From Candidatus Methylobacter oryzae (lineage in GTDB: Bacteria > Pseudomonadota > Gammaproteobacteria > Methylococcales > Methylomonadaceae): a stretch of DNA of 38,776 bases. The notes under the pieces are model-generated. The model had not been told where the DNA came from. It saw only the letters and a list, made by a program, of their open reading frames with translations, and searched no databases. Within the stretch, counting starts at the first letter, position 1. Each line of letters starts with the position of its first letter. The stretch spans positions 1 to 38,776 of the forward strand of contig CAMAUL010000027.1 in assembly GCA_945861405.1 (NCBI GenBank). Reading direction: 5' to 3'. The translations under genes were made by a program, and so were the position numbers. Shown here piece after piece: positions 1 through 6,864 of this stretch.

Positions 1-144
1 ACGATGTTGAGGCAGTCATGCATAAGCTCAATCATCGCCCTCGAAAAACGCTCAACTTTAAAACACCGCATGAGGTATTTTTTTCTGAAAAAGAGAGGGA
101 TGCCGCATGATTACTAGGATTGCACTTCGGAGTTGAATCCGCCA
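1..144 (+). mobile_element. Right end of an IS30-family insertion sequence, with terminal inverted repeat at about 118-144
   Basis: After the transposase stop, about 118-144 (GATTGCACTTCGGAGTTGAA followed by TCCGCCA) resembles the terminal repeats of IS30-family elements. The boundary near 144 is inferred from that resemblance and from where the neighbouring minus-strand protein stops looking native. The other end and any target duplication lie outside the window. Confidence 0.65.
3..110 (+). CDS. IS30-family transposase, C-terminal end (partial at window edge)
   Basis: The open frame enters from the left edge and ends at the TGA at 108-110, giving 35 codons. It carries the segment LNHRPRKTLNFKTPHEVF, which is the characteristic C-terminal block of IS30-family DDE transposases (usually LN.RPRK.LG.KTP.EVF). 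Only this end is in the window, so completeness of the transposase cannot be judged. The frame lies opposite the defence gene to its right, and the element's end follows within about 35 bases. Family assignment is firm; the exact IS name is not determined. Confidence 0.85.
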   Translation, partial: DVEAVMHKLNHRPRKTLNFKTPHEVFFSEKERDAA

Positions 145-1867
145 AATAATCAAGGATGTGCTGCATGATTACAGAAATGTCGATCTGCTCAACATCAAGA
201 AATATCAAATTCCGATAAGTCCCATGATCAGATAGATAAATAAACTCATTGGTAAAGGAACCGCCTTTTTGAATTGTTTCATCAAATAACTCTCCTGAAT
301 AGCCTTTTTTATTTATTATTCTAGTAATATCTTTCCAAGGTAAACCAGCAGGATGAAAAGTTAAGGCGTGGGCAATAGCTTCTTTTCTACGAAGGTTTTT
401 AGGATAAATACCTTGTTCGGTTATTTCTATTTTATTGATCTTTTCTAATTGTTTAATCCCATTAATCGCCGAAGCTTTACTGTAACCATAATTTGACATT
501 AGTTCATTGTTGATTATTTCTTGGGCAATAGGTGACGGATTAGTACAAAATAATTGATTGATAATTTTAGTGTTAATTTTTGTAAAAATTATTTCACGAA
601 TACTGCCACTTTCAACTTGGCAGCATAATTCTATAAATGCGTAGAATAATCTATCGGTTTCGAAACATTTAGCTAAATTGGGTAGCAATACCGTTAAATC
701 TTCGGTCATCTTTTCACGGATATTTGCCCATAACACTTTTGGTTGTATTGTTAAATGCAACGGCAAATTAATATTGGTAGTTTTTTCAAGTTGGCGTATT
801 CGTTCTCGTGTTAAGTTATAGCGGCTTCCAAGTTCTTCAAGGGTTTCATGTGGTTGATTAAAACCCCAACGTGAAAGCGCAACATCCATTTTCATTTCAT
901 CTAATGTCCATAAATAACTTTCAACATCTTCAATTAAAATATTATCAATTTCATTAAATTCGATTGAGTAATTTTCTTTAAAAAACGCTAATTTTTGCGT
1001 TTGTTTTTCTAAAAAACCGGGCAATTGTTTCTTGAATTCGACTAGTTGATTAACATACAATTTGCCTACAGCGGGTAATCTTGAGAAATGAATAGGGTCA
1101 ATATCAATAATGTCTTGTACGGTATTTACATTACCAATCGCTGTTGAAATTCTTTTTATGAGTCTTTGATATTTGGTCGATAAGGCAAGCTGATTTAATG
1201 GTGTTTCTAACTGTGCCATTGAAAGCGTGATCGGCGGTGGTAATTCTTCTATTTCTTCAATATAACTATTGGTCTGATTAATATCTTTAGGTTTTATAGT
1301 ATTCTGTAAGTTTACCAACGAATCAACATACGATTTACCGATATACGGTAATTTAGAAAAAGCGTAAATATCAATAATATCTTTAACCGTCTCTATATTA
1401 TCCATTACGACGAAAATTCTTTTTATGAGTTTTTGATGTTGTACTGATAAATCAAGTTGGTTTATAGGAGTTTCTAATCGTATTGTTGAATGCGTAAGCT
1501 GTGGTGGAGATTGTTCTGTTTCTAATGTTAACTTTGTTGTTAAAATTTTTTCGTTCACCACTTTTTGTGCTGTCGTGTTTGATTCATTTAAAATGCTAGG
1601 TAATTCTTTTTTAAATTCGATAAGCGTTTCAATAATAGTTGCAATGTATGCCCCGCCATAACCTAGGCATCTTGAAAATTGATGAGGTTCTAGTTCAAAA
1701 ATATCACCCACAGTTCCATTAGCAATAAAATTACCCCTAAATGAATCTTTAAAAACACTAAGTCTCGATATACTCTGAATTAGTTTTATATGGTTTTCTT
1801 GTAACGTAAGATTAGCTAGAGGTGTTTTATAATATTTAGAAATATTTATTACTGATTTTTCGTTCAT
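32..1867 (-). CDS. Triple HhH/alpha-CTD-like repeat plus sigma-70 region 4-like protein, 3' end cut by IS30 element
   Basis: I do not recognise a named family for the whole protein. Residues about 15-88, 132-191 and 221-283 are three copies of one unit. The unit contains TVxDIIxIDPxxFSRLPxVG followed by YVxxLVEFKKQLP, and looks like a helix-hairpin-helix or RNA polymerase alpha-CTD-type fold. Residues 342-361 (TLEELGSRYNLTRERIRQLE) match the helix-turn-helix of sigma-70 region 4. A further winged-helix-like segment follows near 470-570. The gene lies 14 bases downstream of the nuclease-helicase gene on the same strand, so the two are probably co-transcribed and act together, presumably in DNA recognition for defence. 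Codons beyond about position 144 come from the IS element, so roughly the last 38 of 611 residues are not native. The region is AT-rich compared with the core genes. Confidence 0.7.
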   Translation of the reverse strand: MNEKSVINISKYYKTPLANLTLQENHIKLIQSISRLSVFKDSFRGNFIANGTVGDIFELEPHQFSRCLGYGGAYIATIIETLIEFKKELPSILNESNTTAQKVVNEKILTTKLTLETEQSPPQLTHSTIRLETPINQLDLSVQHQKLIKRIFVVMDNIETVKDIIDIYAFSKLPYIGKSYVDSLVNLQNTIKPKDINQTNSYIEEIEELPPPITLSMAQLETPLNQLALSTKYQRLIKRISTAIGNVNTVQDIIDIDPIHFSRLPAVGKLYVNQLVEFKKQLPGFLEKQTQKLAFFKENYSIEFNEIDNILIEDVESYLWTLDEMKMDVALSRWGFNQPHETLEELGSRYNLTRERIRQLEKTTNINLPLHLTIQPKVLWANIREKMTEDLTVLLPNLAKCFETDRLFYAFIELCCQVESGSIREIIFTKINTKIINQLFCTNPSPIAQEIINNELMSNYGYSKASAINGIKQLEKINKIEITEQGIYPKNLRRKEAIAHALTFHPAGLPWKDITRIINKKGYSGELFDETIQKGGSFTNEFIYLSDHGTYRNLIFLDVEQIDISVIMQHILDYLADSTPKCNPSNHAASLSFSEKNTSCGVLKLSVFRGR

Positions 1868-1881
1868 AAATACATTTTCTG

Positions 1882-4203
1882 TTATTTTTTAATATCGCGT
1901 TTTAGATATGAGTGCCAATTATAAAGAGGCGGATGCTTAGGATAAGGAATATTATTGTTATCTGTTTGTGTTTGTTGATATTGTAAACATTTGAAAAAAC
2001 GGAACTCTGAATTAAATACCTGTTTAATTTCCGTTCTTTCTTCGGCCGATATTTTTAATAAGTCTTGCCGTGTTTTTATAGTGGTTAAGTATTTATCAAT
2101 GAGTAAAGATTCATGATTTGTTTCGGTGGTCGTTGTCTCACCAAGAGGCCATTCTGTTTCAATGTTCTCAGTAACGACTTGATTATTAAGTTCAAGTAGT
2201 TTATTTGTCCCTAACAAATAATTTTCCAATTCACTTTCATTACCCAGTAACAACTTAACTTCTAGCTCAGAACATGCGAGTAAGCCGTTATATTGATTAG
2301 CTAGGCTAATGGCTCTAAAGGTTGGGCAGATATGGTTTTGTTGATAAAAATGCTGTGCATAATCTAAGCACAGGGTACGAAATAGACTTTGGTCGTATTG
2401 TCCCGTTAATGCCGCTTCCAAGTAACCAAAATACGAGTCGAAGTGCGTAGCAATTTGGTCTGCGGTGATGTCAGTCAGAACGCTCTCTACTTCTTTCAGC
2501 GCAGGGATGCTATTGTAATCCTCGTAATATCTTCGCAACACTTCAATAGCTTGCATTCGTGATTTTAGGCGATATTGAAGTTCTTCTATCAGTTGCAAAA
2601 CTTGCGCGGCGGATTGGCTGTAGTTCACCTCTAACGATGAATTATGTACGGTTTCCTTTTTATCGCGTGGTGGTGATTCCCAATTGTCTTTTTCAATTGG
2701 AATGCTGTTTACACTTTTAGTAAGTTGATGCACTTCGTTCAAGCGCTCTAATGAGCCGACAAAATCCAACACATGAACATAATCTTTATTCGGTGTTTTG
2801 CGTAAGCCTCTACCTAATTGTTGTAGCCACACCGTATGCGACCCTGTATAACGCATAAAAACCAGTAGATTGGTTTCTGGAATATCCACGCCTTCATTAA
2901 ACAAGTCTCGTACTAAAATGTAACGATAATTGCCTTCACGAAAATCACGAATATTTTGCCAACGTTGTTGATCGGTCATTTTCGAATGGACAAAAGTTGC
3001 GCTACCGGCGGGGAAAAACTGAATGAGGTAATTTATGTGCGTAATACTGCGACAAAAGACTATACCTTTAAGGTTGGAAATTTGTTTGTCTTGTACTGTT
3101 TTCTCTATGATGCGGACAACTTCCTCGTCTTTTTTATGCAGAAAAAGCCGTTGGTCTAAGTCACTTATTGACATACCTCGATCAAGTTGGTCTATACGTG
3201 ATTGATCCAAGTCATCGAGCAAGACTAAATATTTCGGAAATGCCAGTTTATTATGACGTAACGCCCAGGCTAAATCATACTTACCCACATGCCCTGCTGA
3301 GCCGCCAAAGAATGCCAACACATCTTTGTTGTCCTCGCGAAACGGAGTTGCGGTAAGACCTATCAGCAATTTAGGATGAAAATGTTCAACGACTGTGGCG
3401 TAAGTTATGGCGGGGGTGTGATGAGCCTCATCTACAATCACCATGTCAAAAGTTTCTTTTTCCAGTGTGGCTATTTTGCTAAATAGCGTGTCGAAACTGC
3501 CGAAGACAAAGTCGGTATCTTCTGGGTCTGCGCCACCAAAACAAGCGGAAAATGAGTAAGAGCCAATGCCAAACACGTTTTTAAACGCGGTCACAGATTG
3601 CAATAGAATTTCAACTTGATGGGCTAAAAATAGCACACGCTTAACTTTGCCTTGTTGCAATATCTGTTTAAGCAAATGGGCAACGGTATAAGTTTTTCCT
3701 AAGCCTGTTGCCATTTCGATTAGTAAGCGATTTTTGCCTGCGTTAAAACGTGTCAAACTGTCTTGAATAACGGTTTCTTGATATTTTCTGGGTTTAATTT
3801 CGCGTCCAATTTCAGAATGCTTTTGGATCCATAAGTTCTGCAAACCATCACGATCAGTTAATTCAACACCGAGCCTTAAAGCTCGAACTTTCACCTCTGA
3901 AGTGAAATAAGAGTTTGTTACCAAAATCATGTTAGCGGCATTGGCAAGTTTCGCGCCTGTGACTAATTGATTTAAGGCTTTAACATCGACTGTTGTTCCG
4001 ACCGCCCTTTGTTTAACTTCGATAGCAAATTTGCGCTTATTTTTATAGGCAAAAATATCAACACCGCCGTCACCGTGCTGAAACTCTTGTCCAACCTTGG
4101 TAATGATGGCATCACTCCAGCCAGCGGCAACGAACACATCGCGGACAAAAATTTCAAAGTCAGACGATGAAAGGGAGTCAATTTCTTTAAAGTCGGTAAT
4201 CAT
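1882..4203 (-). CDS. Mrr-like restriction nuclease fused to an SF2 DEAD/DEAH helicase
   Basis: This 773-residue protein is probably a DNA-targeting defence enzyme. The N-terminus (about 1-130) is an Mrr-type PD-(D/E)XK nuclease: GDGGVDI with Asp49, then Glu62-Val-Lys64-Gln as the E-x-K catalytic pair. An SF2 helicase core follows. Its Walker A is MATGLGKT (about 164-171), Walker B DEAH at 258-261, motif III TAT at 284-286, and the arginine motif QQLGRGLRKT at 461-470. The C-terminal 270 residues were not recognised. All catalytic residues visible here are intact. The ATG at 4203 is the first in frame; no strong ribosome binding site is evident. The gene precedes the sigma4-like gene by 14 bases, forming a two-gene operon. 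A solitary type IV restriction enzyme or a part of an unnamed multi-gene system are both possible. Confidence 0.8.
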   Translation of the reverse strand: MITDFKEIDSLSSSDFEIFVRDVFVAAGWSDAIITKVGQEFQHGDGGVDIFAYKNKRKFAIEVKQRAVGTTVDVKALNQLVTGAKLANAANMILVTNSYFTSEVKVRALRLGVELTDRDGLQNLWIQKHSEIGREIKPRKYQETVIQDSLTRFNAGKNRLLIEMATGLGKTYTVAHLLKQILQQGKVKRVLFLAHQVEILLQSVTAFKNVFGIGSYSFSACFGGADPEDTDFVFGSFDTLFSKIATLEKETFDMVIVDEAHHTPAITYATVVEHFHPKLLIGLTATPFREDNKDVLAFFGGSAGHVGKYDLAWALRHNKLAFPKYLVLLDDLDQSRIDQLDRGMSISDLDQRLFLHKKDEEVVRIIEKTVQDKQISNLKGIVFCRSITHINYLIQFFPAGSATFVHSKMTDQQRWQNIRDFREGNYRYILVRDLFNEGVDIPETNLLVFMRYTGSHTVWLQQLGRGLRKTPNKDYVHVLDFVGSLERLNEVHQLTKSVNSIPIEKDNWESPPRDKKETVHNSSLEVNYSQSAAQVLQLIEELQYRLKSRMQAIEVLRRYYEDYNSIPALKEVESVLTDITADQIATHFDSYFGYLEAALTGQYDQSLFRTLCLDYAQHFYQQNHICPTFRAISLANQYNGLLACSELEVKLLLGNESELENYLLGTNKLLELNNQVVTENIETEWPLGETTTTETNHESLLIDKYLTTIKTRQDLLKISAEERTEIKQVFNSEFRFFKCLQYQQTQTDNNNIPYPKHPPLYNWHSYLKRDIKK

Positions 4204-4660
4204 ATGCGATAACGGTTCAGATAAAATTAAGTCAGTTTTGATTTTGCATAAATATTATGCTGCAAGGCCTGAATGGAGCTTGACCACTTTACCATTGACC
4301 GGCTTATAACGATTCTTAATATATCCCGACAAGCTGCTGATGTGCAATTTTCGTTCTGCCATGCAAAATGGGTGGACTGTGAAAAATGCTCATGTTTCGA
4401 CAGCACGTAAGGTTTCCACATTTTCCAACTGCGGCTTTTAAAACTATTCACCGCAAGAAGTTTTTGCGGTGAATCAGTCCTGTAGGCCAGGCATGCTTTT
4501 TATGCCTGGCATTTCCAAGCTTCAATAGAGCTATGACTCCCGAACTTGCCCATTCCGGCCCATCATAGAATACCAAACCGTCAGACAACGATAAGCTATT
4601 GTCCGGACTTGGTTGATCTCACCATCTCCATTATCGACAAATCAAGCAAACCACCCACTA
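4204..4660. other. Intergenic region with two tandem perfect hairpins
   Basis: No convincing gene lies here. Two perfect stem-loops with 7-base loops sit 11 bases apart. The first has arms ATTCACCGCAA at 4446-4456 and TTGCGGTGAAT at 4464-4474. The second has arms GCCAGGCAT at 4486-4494 and ATGCCTGGC at 4502-4510. Neither has a T-run of terminator type. They may be dispersed palindromic repeats or remnants of a mobile element between the defence operon and the toxin-antitoxin genes. A 74-codon minus-strand frame at 4227-4451 has no recognisable features and is not called. Confidence 0.6.
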
Positions 4661-4690
4661 TTTGTATTTACAAAGCCAATACATTATATT
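4661..4690 (+). promoter_or_regulatory. Candidate brnTA promoter with overlapping palindrome
   Basis: TTGTAT at 4662-4667 and TATATT at 4685-4690 are separated by 17 bases, 12 bases upstream of the brnT ATG. The perfect palindrome TTTGTATTTACAAA (4661-4674) covers the -35 element. BrnT-BrnA complexes are known to repress their own promoter, so this is a plausible operator, by inference. Confidence 0.45.
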
Positions 4691-4702
4691 AATCTTGTTT
4701 AC

Positions 4703-4999
4703 ATGGATATTCACTACGAGAAAAACGGCGTCAGCTTTGTTTGGAATGCCCGCAAAGCTGCGGCGAACCTGATCAAACATGACGGGATTTCTTTCGACCA
4801 AGCTGCCGAAGCTTTCTTCGATCCGTTTTTAAAACTGGTTGATGCAGGCCGCAATCATGAATCGCGTGATGCGGTTATCGGCTACGATGAAAAAGGCCGG
4901 TTGCTGTTTGTTGTACATATTGAGATTGAAGGTGAGTTTATCCGGCTTATTTCGGCCCGCAAGGCCACGCTAACGGAGCGCAAAGATTATGATTTCTGA
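4703..4999 (+). CDS. brnT: BrnT family toxin (ribonuclease)
   Basis: The 98-residue product matches the BrnT/DUF497 family, whose members are RelE-fold ribonucleases neutralised by BrnA. Visible hallmarks are VSFVWNARKAAANLIKHDGI near the N-terminus, the segment FDQAAEAFFDP, and the C-terminal block FIRLISARKATLTERKDYD, which carries the conserved arginines. The open frame extends upstream to 4613, but family alignment favours the ATG at 4703 (MDIHYEKNG), which follows a good -35/-10 pair. The gene overlaps its antitoxin by 11 bases, the usual arrangement for this module. It appears intact. Confidence 0.9.
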   Translation: MDIHYEKNGVSFVWNARKAAANLIKHDGISFDQAAEAFFDPFLKLVDAGRNHESRDAVIGYDEKGRLLFVVHIEIEGEFIRLISARKATLTERKDYDF

Positions 5000-5267
5000 C
5001 ACAGTTAAAAACCGCTTAACTAAAGACCGCCCCATGACTTCGATCACTTTGCGTATTCCGGTCGATGTGGTGGAATCCATGAAGGTTATAGCACCCTGCA
5101 AAGGCTTTTCCGGCTATCAGGCCTTATTAAAATCGTACATTAGCGAGTGTTTGCGCCGCGACGAAGCGCAGTTTGCATTGAGCAAGGAAGCCAAGTTGAT
5201 TGCGGCGCTAAAGAAACTCGGCGTACCTGATAGCGTTATTGAAGAGGCGGCGCGTGAGGTTGCGTAA
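4989..5267 (+). CDS. brnA: BrnA-like ribbon-helix-helix antitoxin
   Basis: This 92-residue protein follows brnT with an 11-base overlap and should neutralise it and autoregulate the operon. The core TSITLRIPVDVVESMKVIA followed by GFSGYQALLKSYISECLRRD is a ribbon-helix-helix (CopG/BrnA-type) DNA-binding domain at about residues 17-60. The C-terminal 30 residues, with KLIAALKKLGVPDSVIEEAA, would be the toxin-binding part. An internal ATG (MTSITLRI) is an alternative start, but coupling to the brnT end favours the first. It appears intact. Confidence 0.85.
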   Translation: MISDTVKNRLTKDRPMTSITLRIPVDVVESMKVIAPCKGFSGYQALLKSYISECLRRDEAQFALSKEAKLIAALKKLGVPDSVIEEAAREVA

Positions 5268-5290
5268 TTCCAAGAGGCCGTGAAAGATAG

Positions 5291-5453
5291 AATGGGCAAA
5301 AACAAGTATCCGACTTCGTTGGCTTTTTGCGTAAACAGCAGCAAAAACAGGTTGTTAAAAAAAGAACTGTAGGTGAATATTAAAGATAAAATTGTGATCC
5401 ATGAGGATTTTGATAAACCATTAGCTGATGACTTTTGGTTAGGTGAAAAATGA
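5291..5453 (+). pseudogene. Remnant of a VapB-type (DUF2281-like) antitoxin, frameshifted
   Basis: Two frames together read as the end of a DUF2281-type antitoxin. The first (5291-5380) gives QVSDFVGFLRKQQQKQVVKK and runs to GEY, then hits TAA. The second (from 5382) gives KDKIVIHEDFDKPLADDFWL plus GEK and ends at TGA 5451-5453. Removing the single T at 5381 joins them. An in-frame TAG lies at 5288-5290, and the N-terminus is missing. The motif HEDFDKPLADDFWLGEK is typical of antitoxins paired with PIN-domain toxins. It overlaps the toxin remnant by ATGA, so the operon structure is preserved although the gene is dead. Confidence 0.7.
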
Positions 5454-5515
5454 ATATCCTGCCGGATACTCATGCTTTTTTATGGCTAAACCCCGCGCAC
5501 TTTTATAGAAACTGA
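5450..5515 (+). pseudogene. Remnant of a VapC-type PIN-domain toxin (N-terminus only)
   Basis: The ATG overlaps the antitoxin stop as ATGA. The frame gives NILPDTHAFLWLNPAHFYRN and then TGA at 5513-5515. The block DTHAFLW is the hallmark N-terminus of VapC toxins and carries the first catalytic aspartate. A full VapC has about 125-135 residues; here only 21 codons remain before intact hicB begins. The rest was presumably lost by deletion. Confidence 0.7.
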
Positions 5516-5529
5516 CTCAAGGAAAAAAC

Positions 5530-5736
5530 ATGGAACTGACCGCTATATTGACTCCCGCTGTTGAAGGCGGTTATGTCGCGTTAAACCCTGAAACCGGCAC
5601 AACAACGCAGGGCGAAAGCATTGAGGAGGCGCTTGCAAATCTTCAGGAGGCTACCGAACTTTATCTGGAAGAATTTCCGCTGACCGTTACTGGGCGCTCG
5701 TTGTTGACAACCTTTCAAGTTGCCACTCATGCCTAA
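5530..5736 (+). CDS. hicB: HicB family antitoxin
   Basis: This short 68-residue antitoxin has the HicB partial RNase H-like fold. Hallmarks are the N-terminal strand MELTAILTPAVEGGYVALNP, then GTTTQGESIEEALANLQEAT, ending with ELYLEEFP. It would bind and block HicA. A strong ribosome binding site (AAGGAAAA) precedes the ATG. The gene comes first in the operon, so the order is antitoxin then toxin. Its stop lies inside hicA, giving an 8-base overlap. No DNA-binding domain is appended, so autoregulation may depend on the complex or may be weak. Confidence 0.9.
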   Translation: MELTAILTPAVEGGYVALNPETGTTTQGESIEEALANLQEATELYLEEFPLTVTGRSLLTTFQVATHA

Positions 5737-5950
5737 CCTGCCTGTCATTTCGGGCGCTGAAGCGGTTCGAGCCTTGCAACGGCTTGGTTTTGTTGTGGCT
5801 CGGCAAAAAGGCAGTCATATCATCCTGCGAAAAGGCTCTCAAGGTTGCGTTGTTCCTAATCATCGAGAAATTAAAGTAGGCACTTTAACCGGCTTGCTCA
5901 AACAAGCTGGCGTTTCTGTTGACGAATTCTTCAATGCGCTTAATTCGTAA
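5729..5950 (+). CDS. hicA: HicA family mRNA interferase toxin
   Basis: The 73-residue product is a HicA toxin, a double-stranded-RNA-binding-fold ribonuclease that cleaves mRNA independently of translation. Visible features are the ISGAEAVRALQRLGFVVARQ helix-strand block, the catalytic-histidine motif QKGSHIILRK, and VVPNHREIKVGTLTGLLKQA, which is very typical of the family. The ATG at 5729 is preferred to the TTG at 5720 because HicA proteins start two or three residues before the LPVISG block. The toxin looks intact. Confidence 0.92.
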   Translation: MPNLPVISGAEAVRALQRLGFVVARQKGSHIILRKGSQGCVVPNHREIKVGTLTGLLKQAGVSVDEFFNALNS

Positions 5951-5982
5951 AACAGGAACAATTCCAGCATATTTCCTAAATG

Positions 5983-6834
5983 CTACTTTTTATCCATATC
6001 CAATGCCGCCTGATATAACAGCTTTTTCCTGACCCCGGTAATTTCCACCGCCATGGCGACCGCGCTCTTGATCGAGCATTCGCTCAATAACACGCGCAGT
6101 ATGTTTTCCTGCTCGGGCGTAATAATCTGCTCTTTTTTATCGATGGTCGCGCCATCGACTATCACCACAAATTCGCCCCGCCTCATGTTGGAGTCTTGTT
6201 CGACCAATTTTAGCGCCTCGCCCAAGCTGGTTTTGACGATGGTTTCGTGCAGCTTGGTCAGCTCCCTGGCTATGACGATTTGCCGATCCAACGGCAAAAC
6301 TTCGGCCATATCCTGCAATGACGCCAGGATTCGGTGACTGGACTCGTAAAACACCCAGGTGGTCGGACATAATAACCGTTCGCTAAAAAACGCTTTTCTG
6401 GCCGATGAGGTTCGCGGCGAGAAGCCCTCAAACGTAAACTGGGTGACCGGCAAGCCCGCCGCAGACAACGCAGCAATCAATGCACAAGCACCCGGCACCG
6501 GCACCACATCGACCCCCGCATCCTTGACCAGCTTGACCAGCGGCATGCCGGGATCGCTCAGCAGCGGCGTTCCGGCATCGGACACCAAGGCGATCGACAA
6601 GCCTTCGCGCAGTTTATCCAGCAGCCCGCTTGATGCGTGGTCTTCGTTATGCTGATGCAGCGAGATCAGTTTGTTGCTGATACCGTAATGCTGTAGCAGC
6701 ATCTTTACATGCCGGGTATCTTCCGCCGCGATCAGATCGACCTGTTTCAATATCTCAACCGCCCTGAAGGTAATATCTGCTAAATTACCTATCGGCGTGG
6801 CAACAACGTATAATTTGCCGCATTCACTTGACAT
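5983..6834 (-). CDS. rsmI: 16S rRNA (cytidine1402-2'-O)-methyltransferase RsmI
   Basis: RsmI 2'-O-methylates C1402 in the ribosomal P site using S-adenosylmethionine. The 283-residue length fits the family. The N-terminus YVVATPIGNLADITFRAVEI, the EDTRHVKMLL block and LVSDAGTPLLSDPG are signature motifs of this tetrapyrrole-methylase-fold subgroup. The gene is divergent from lpoA with only 30 bases between the starts, as in E. coli (yraL/yraM), so the promoters must overlap the coding starts or sit within them. It converges with hicA. Confidence 0.96.
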   Translation of the reverse strand: MSSECGKLYVVATPIGNLADITFRAVEILKQVDLIAAEDTRHVKMLLQHYGISNKLISLHQHNEDHASSGLLDKLREGLSIALVSDAGTPLLSDPGMPLVKLVKDAGVDVVPVPGACALIAALSAAGLPVTQFTFEGFSPRTSSARKAFFSERLLCPTTWVFYESSHRILASLQDMAEVLPLDRQIVIARELTKLHETIVKTSLGEALKLVEQDSNMRRGEFVVIVDGATIDKKEQIITPEQENILRVLLSECSIKSAVAMAVEITGVRKKLLYQAALDMDKK

Positions 6835-6864
6835 TCAATACTCTCACTTGAAACCCCTAAAAAG

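Noticed and set aside
4227-4451. 74-codon minus-strand frame upstream of the nuclease-helicase
   Set aside because: Its composition is not protein-like, it has no clear ribosome binding site, and it runs into the hairpin pair.
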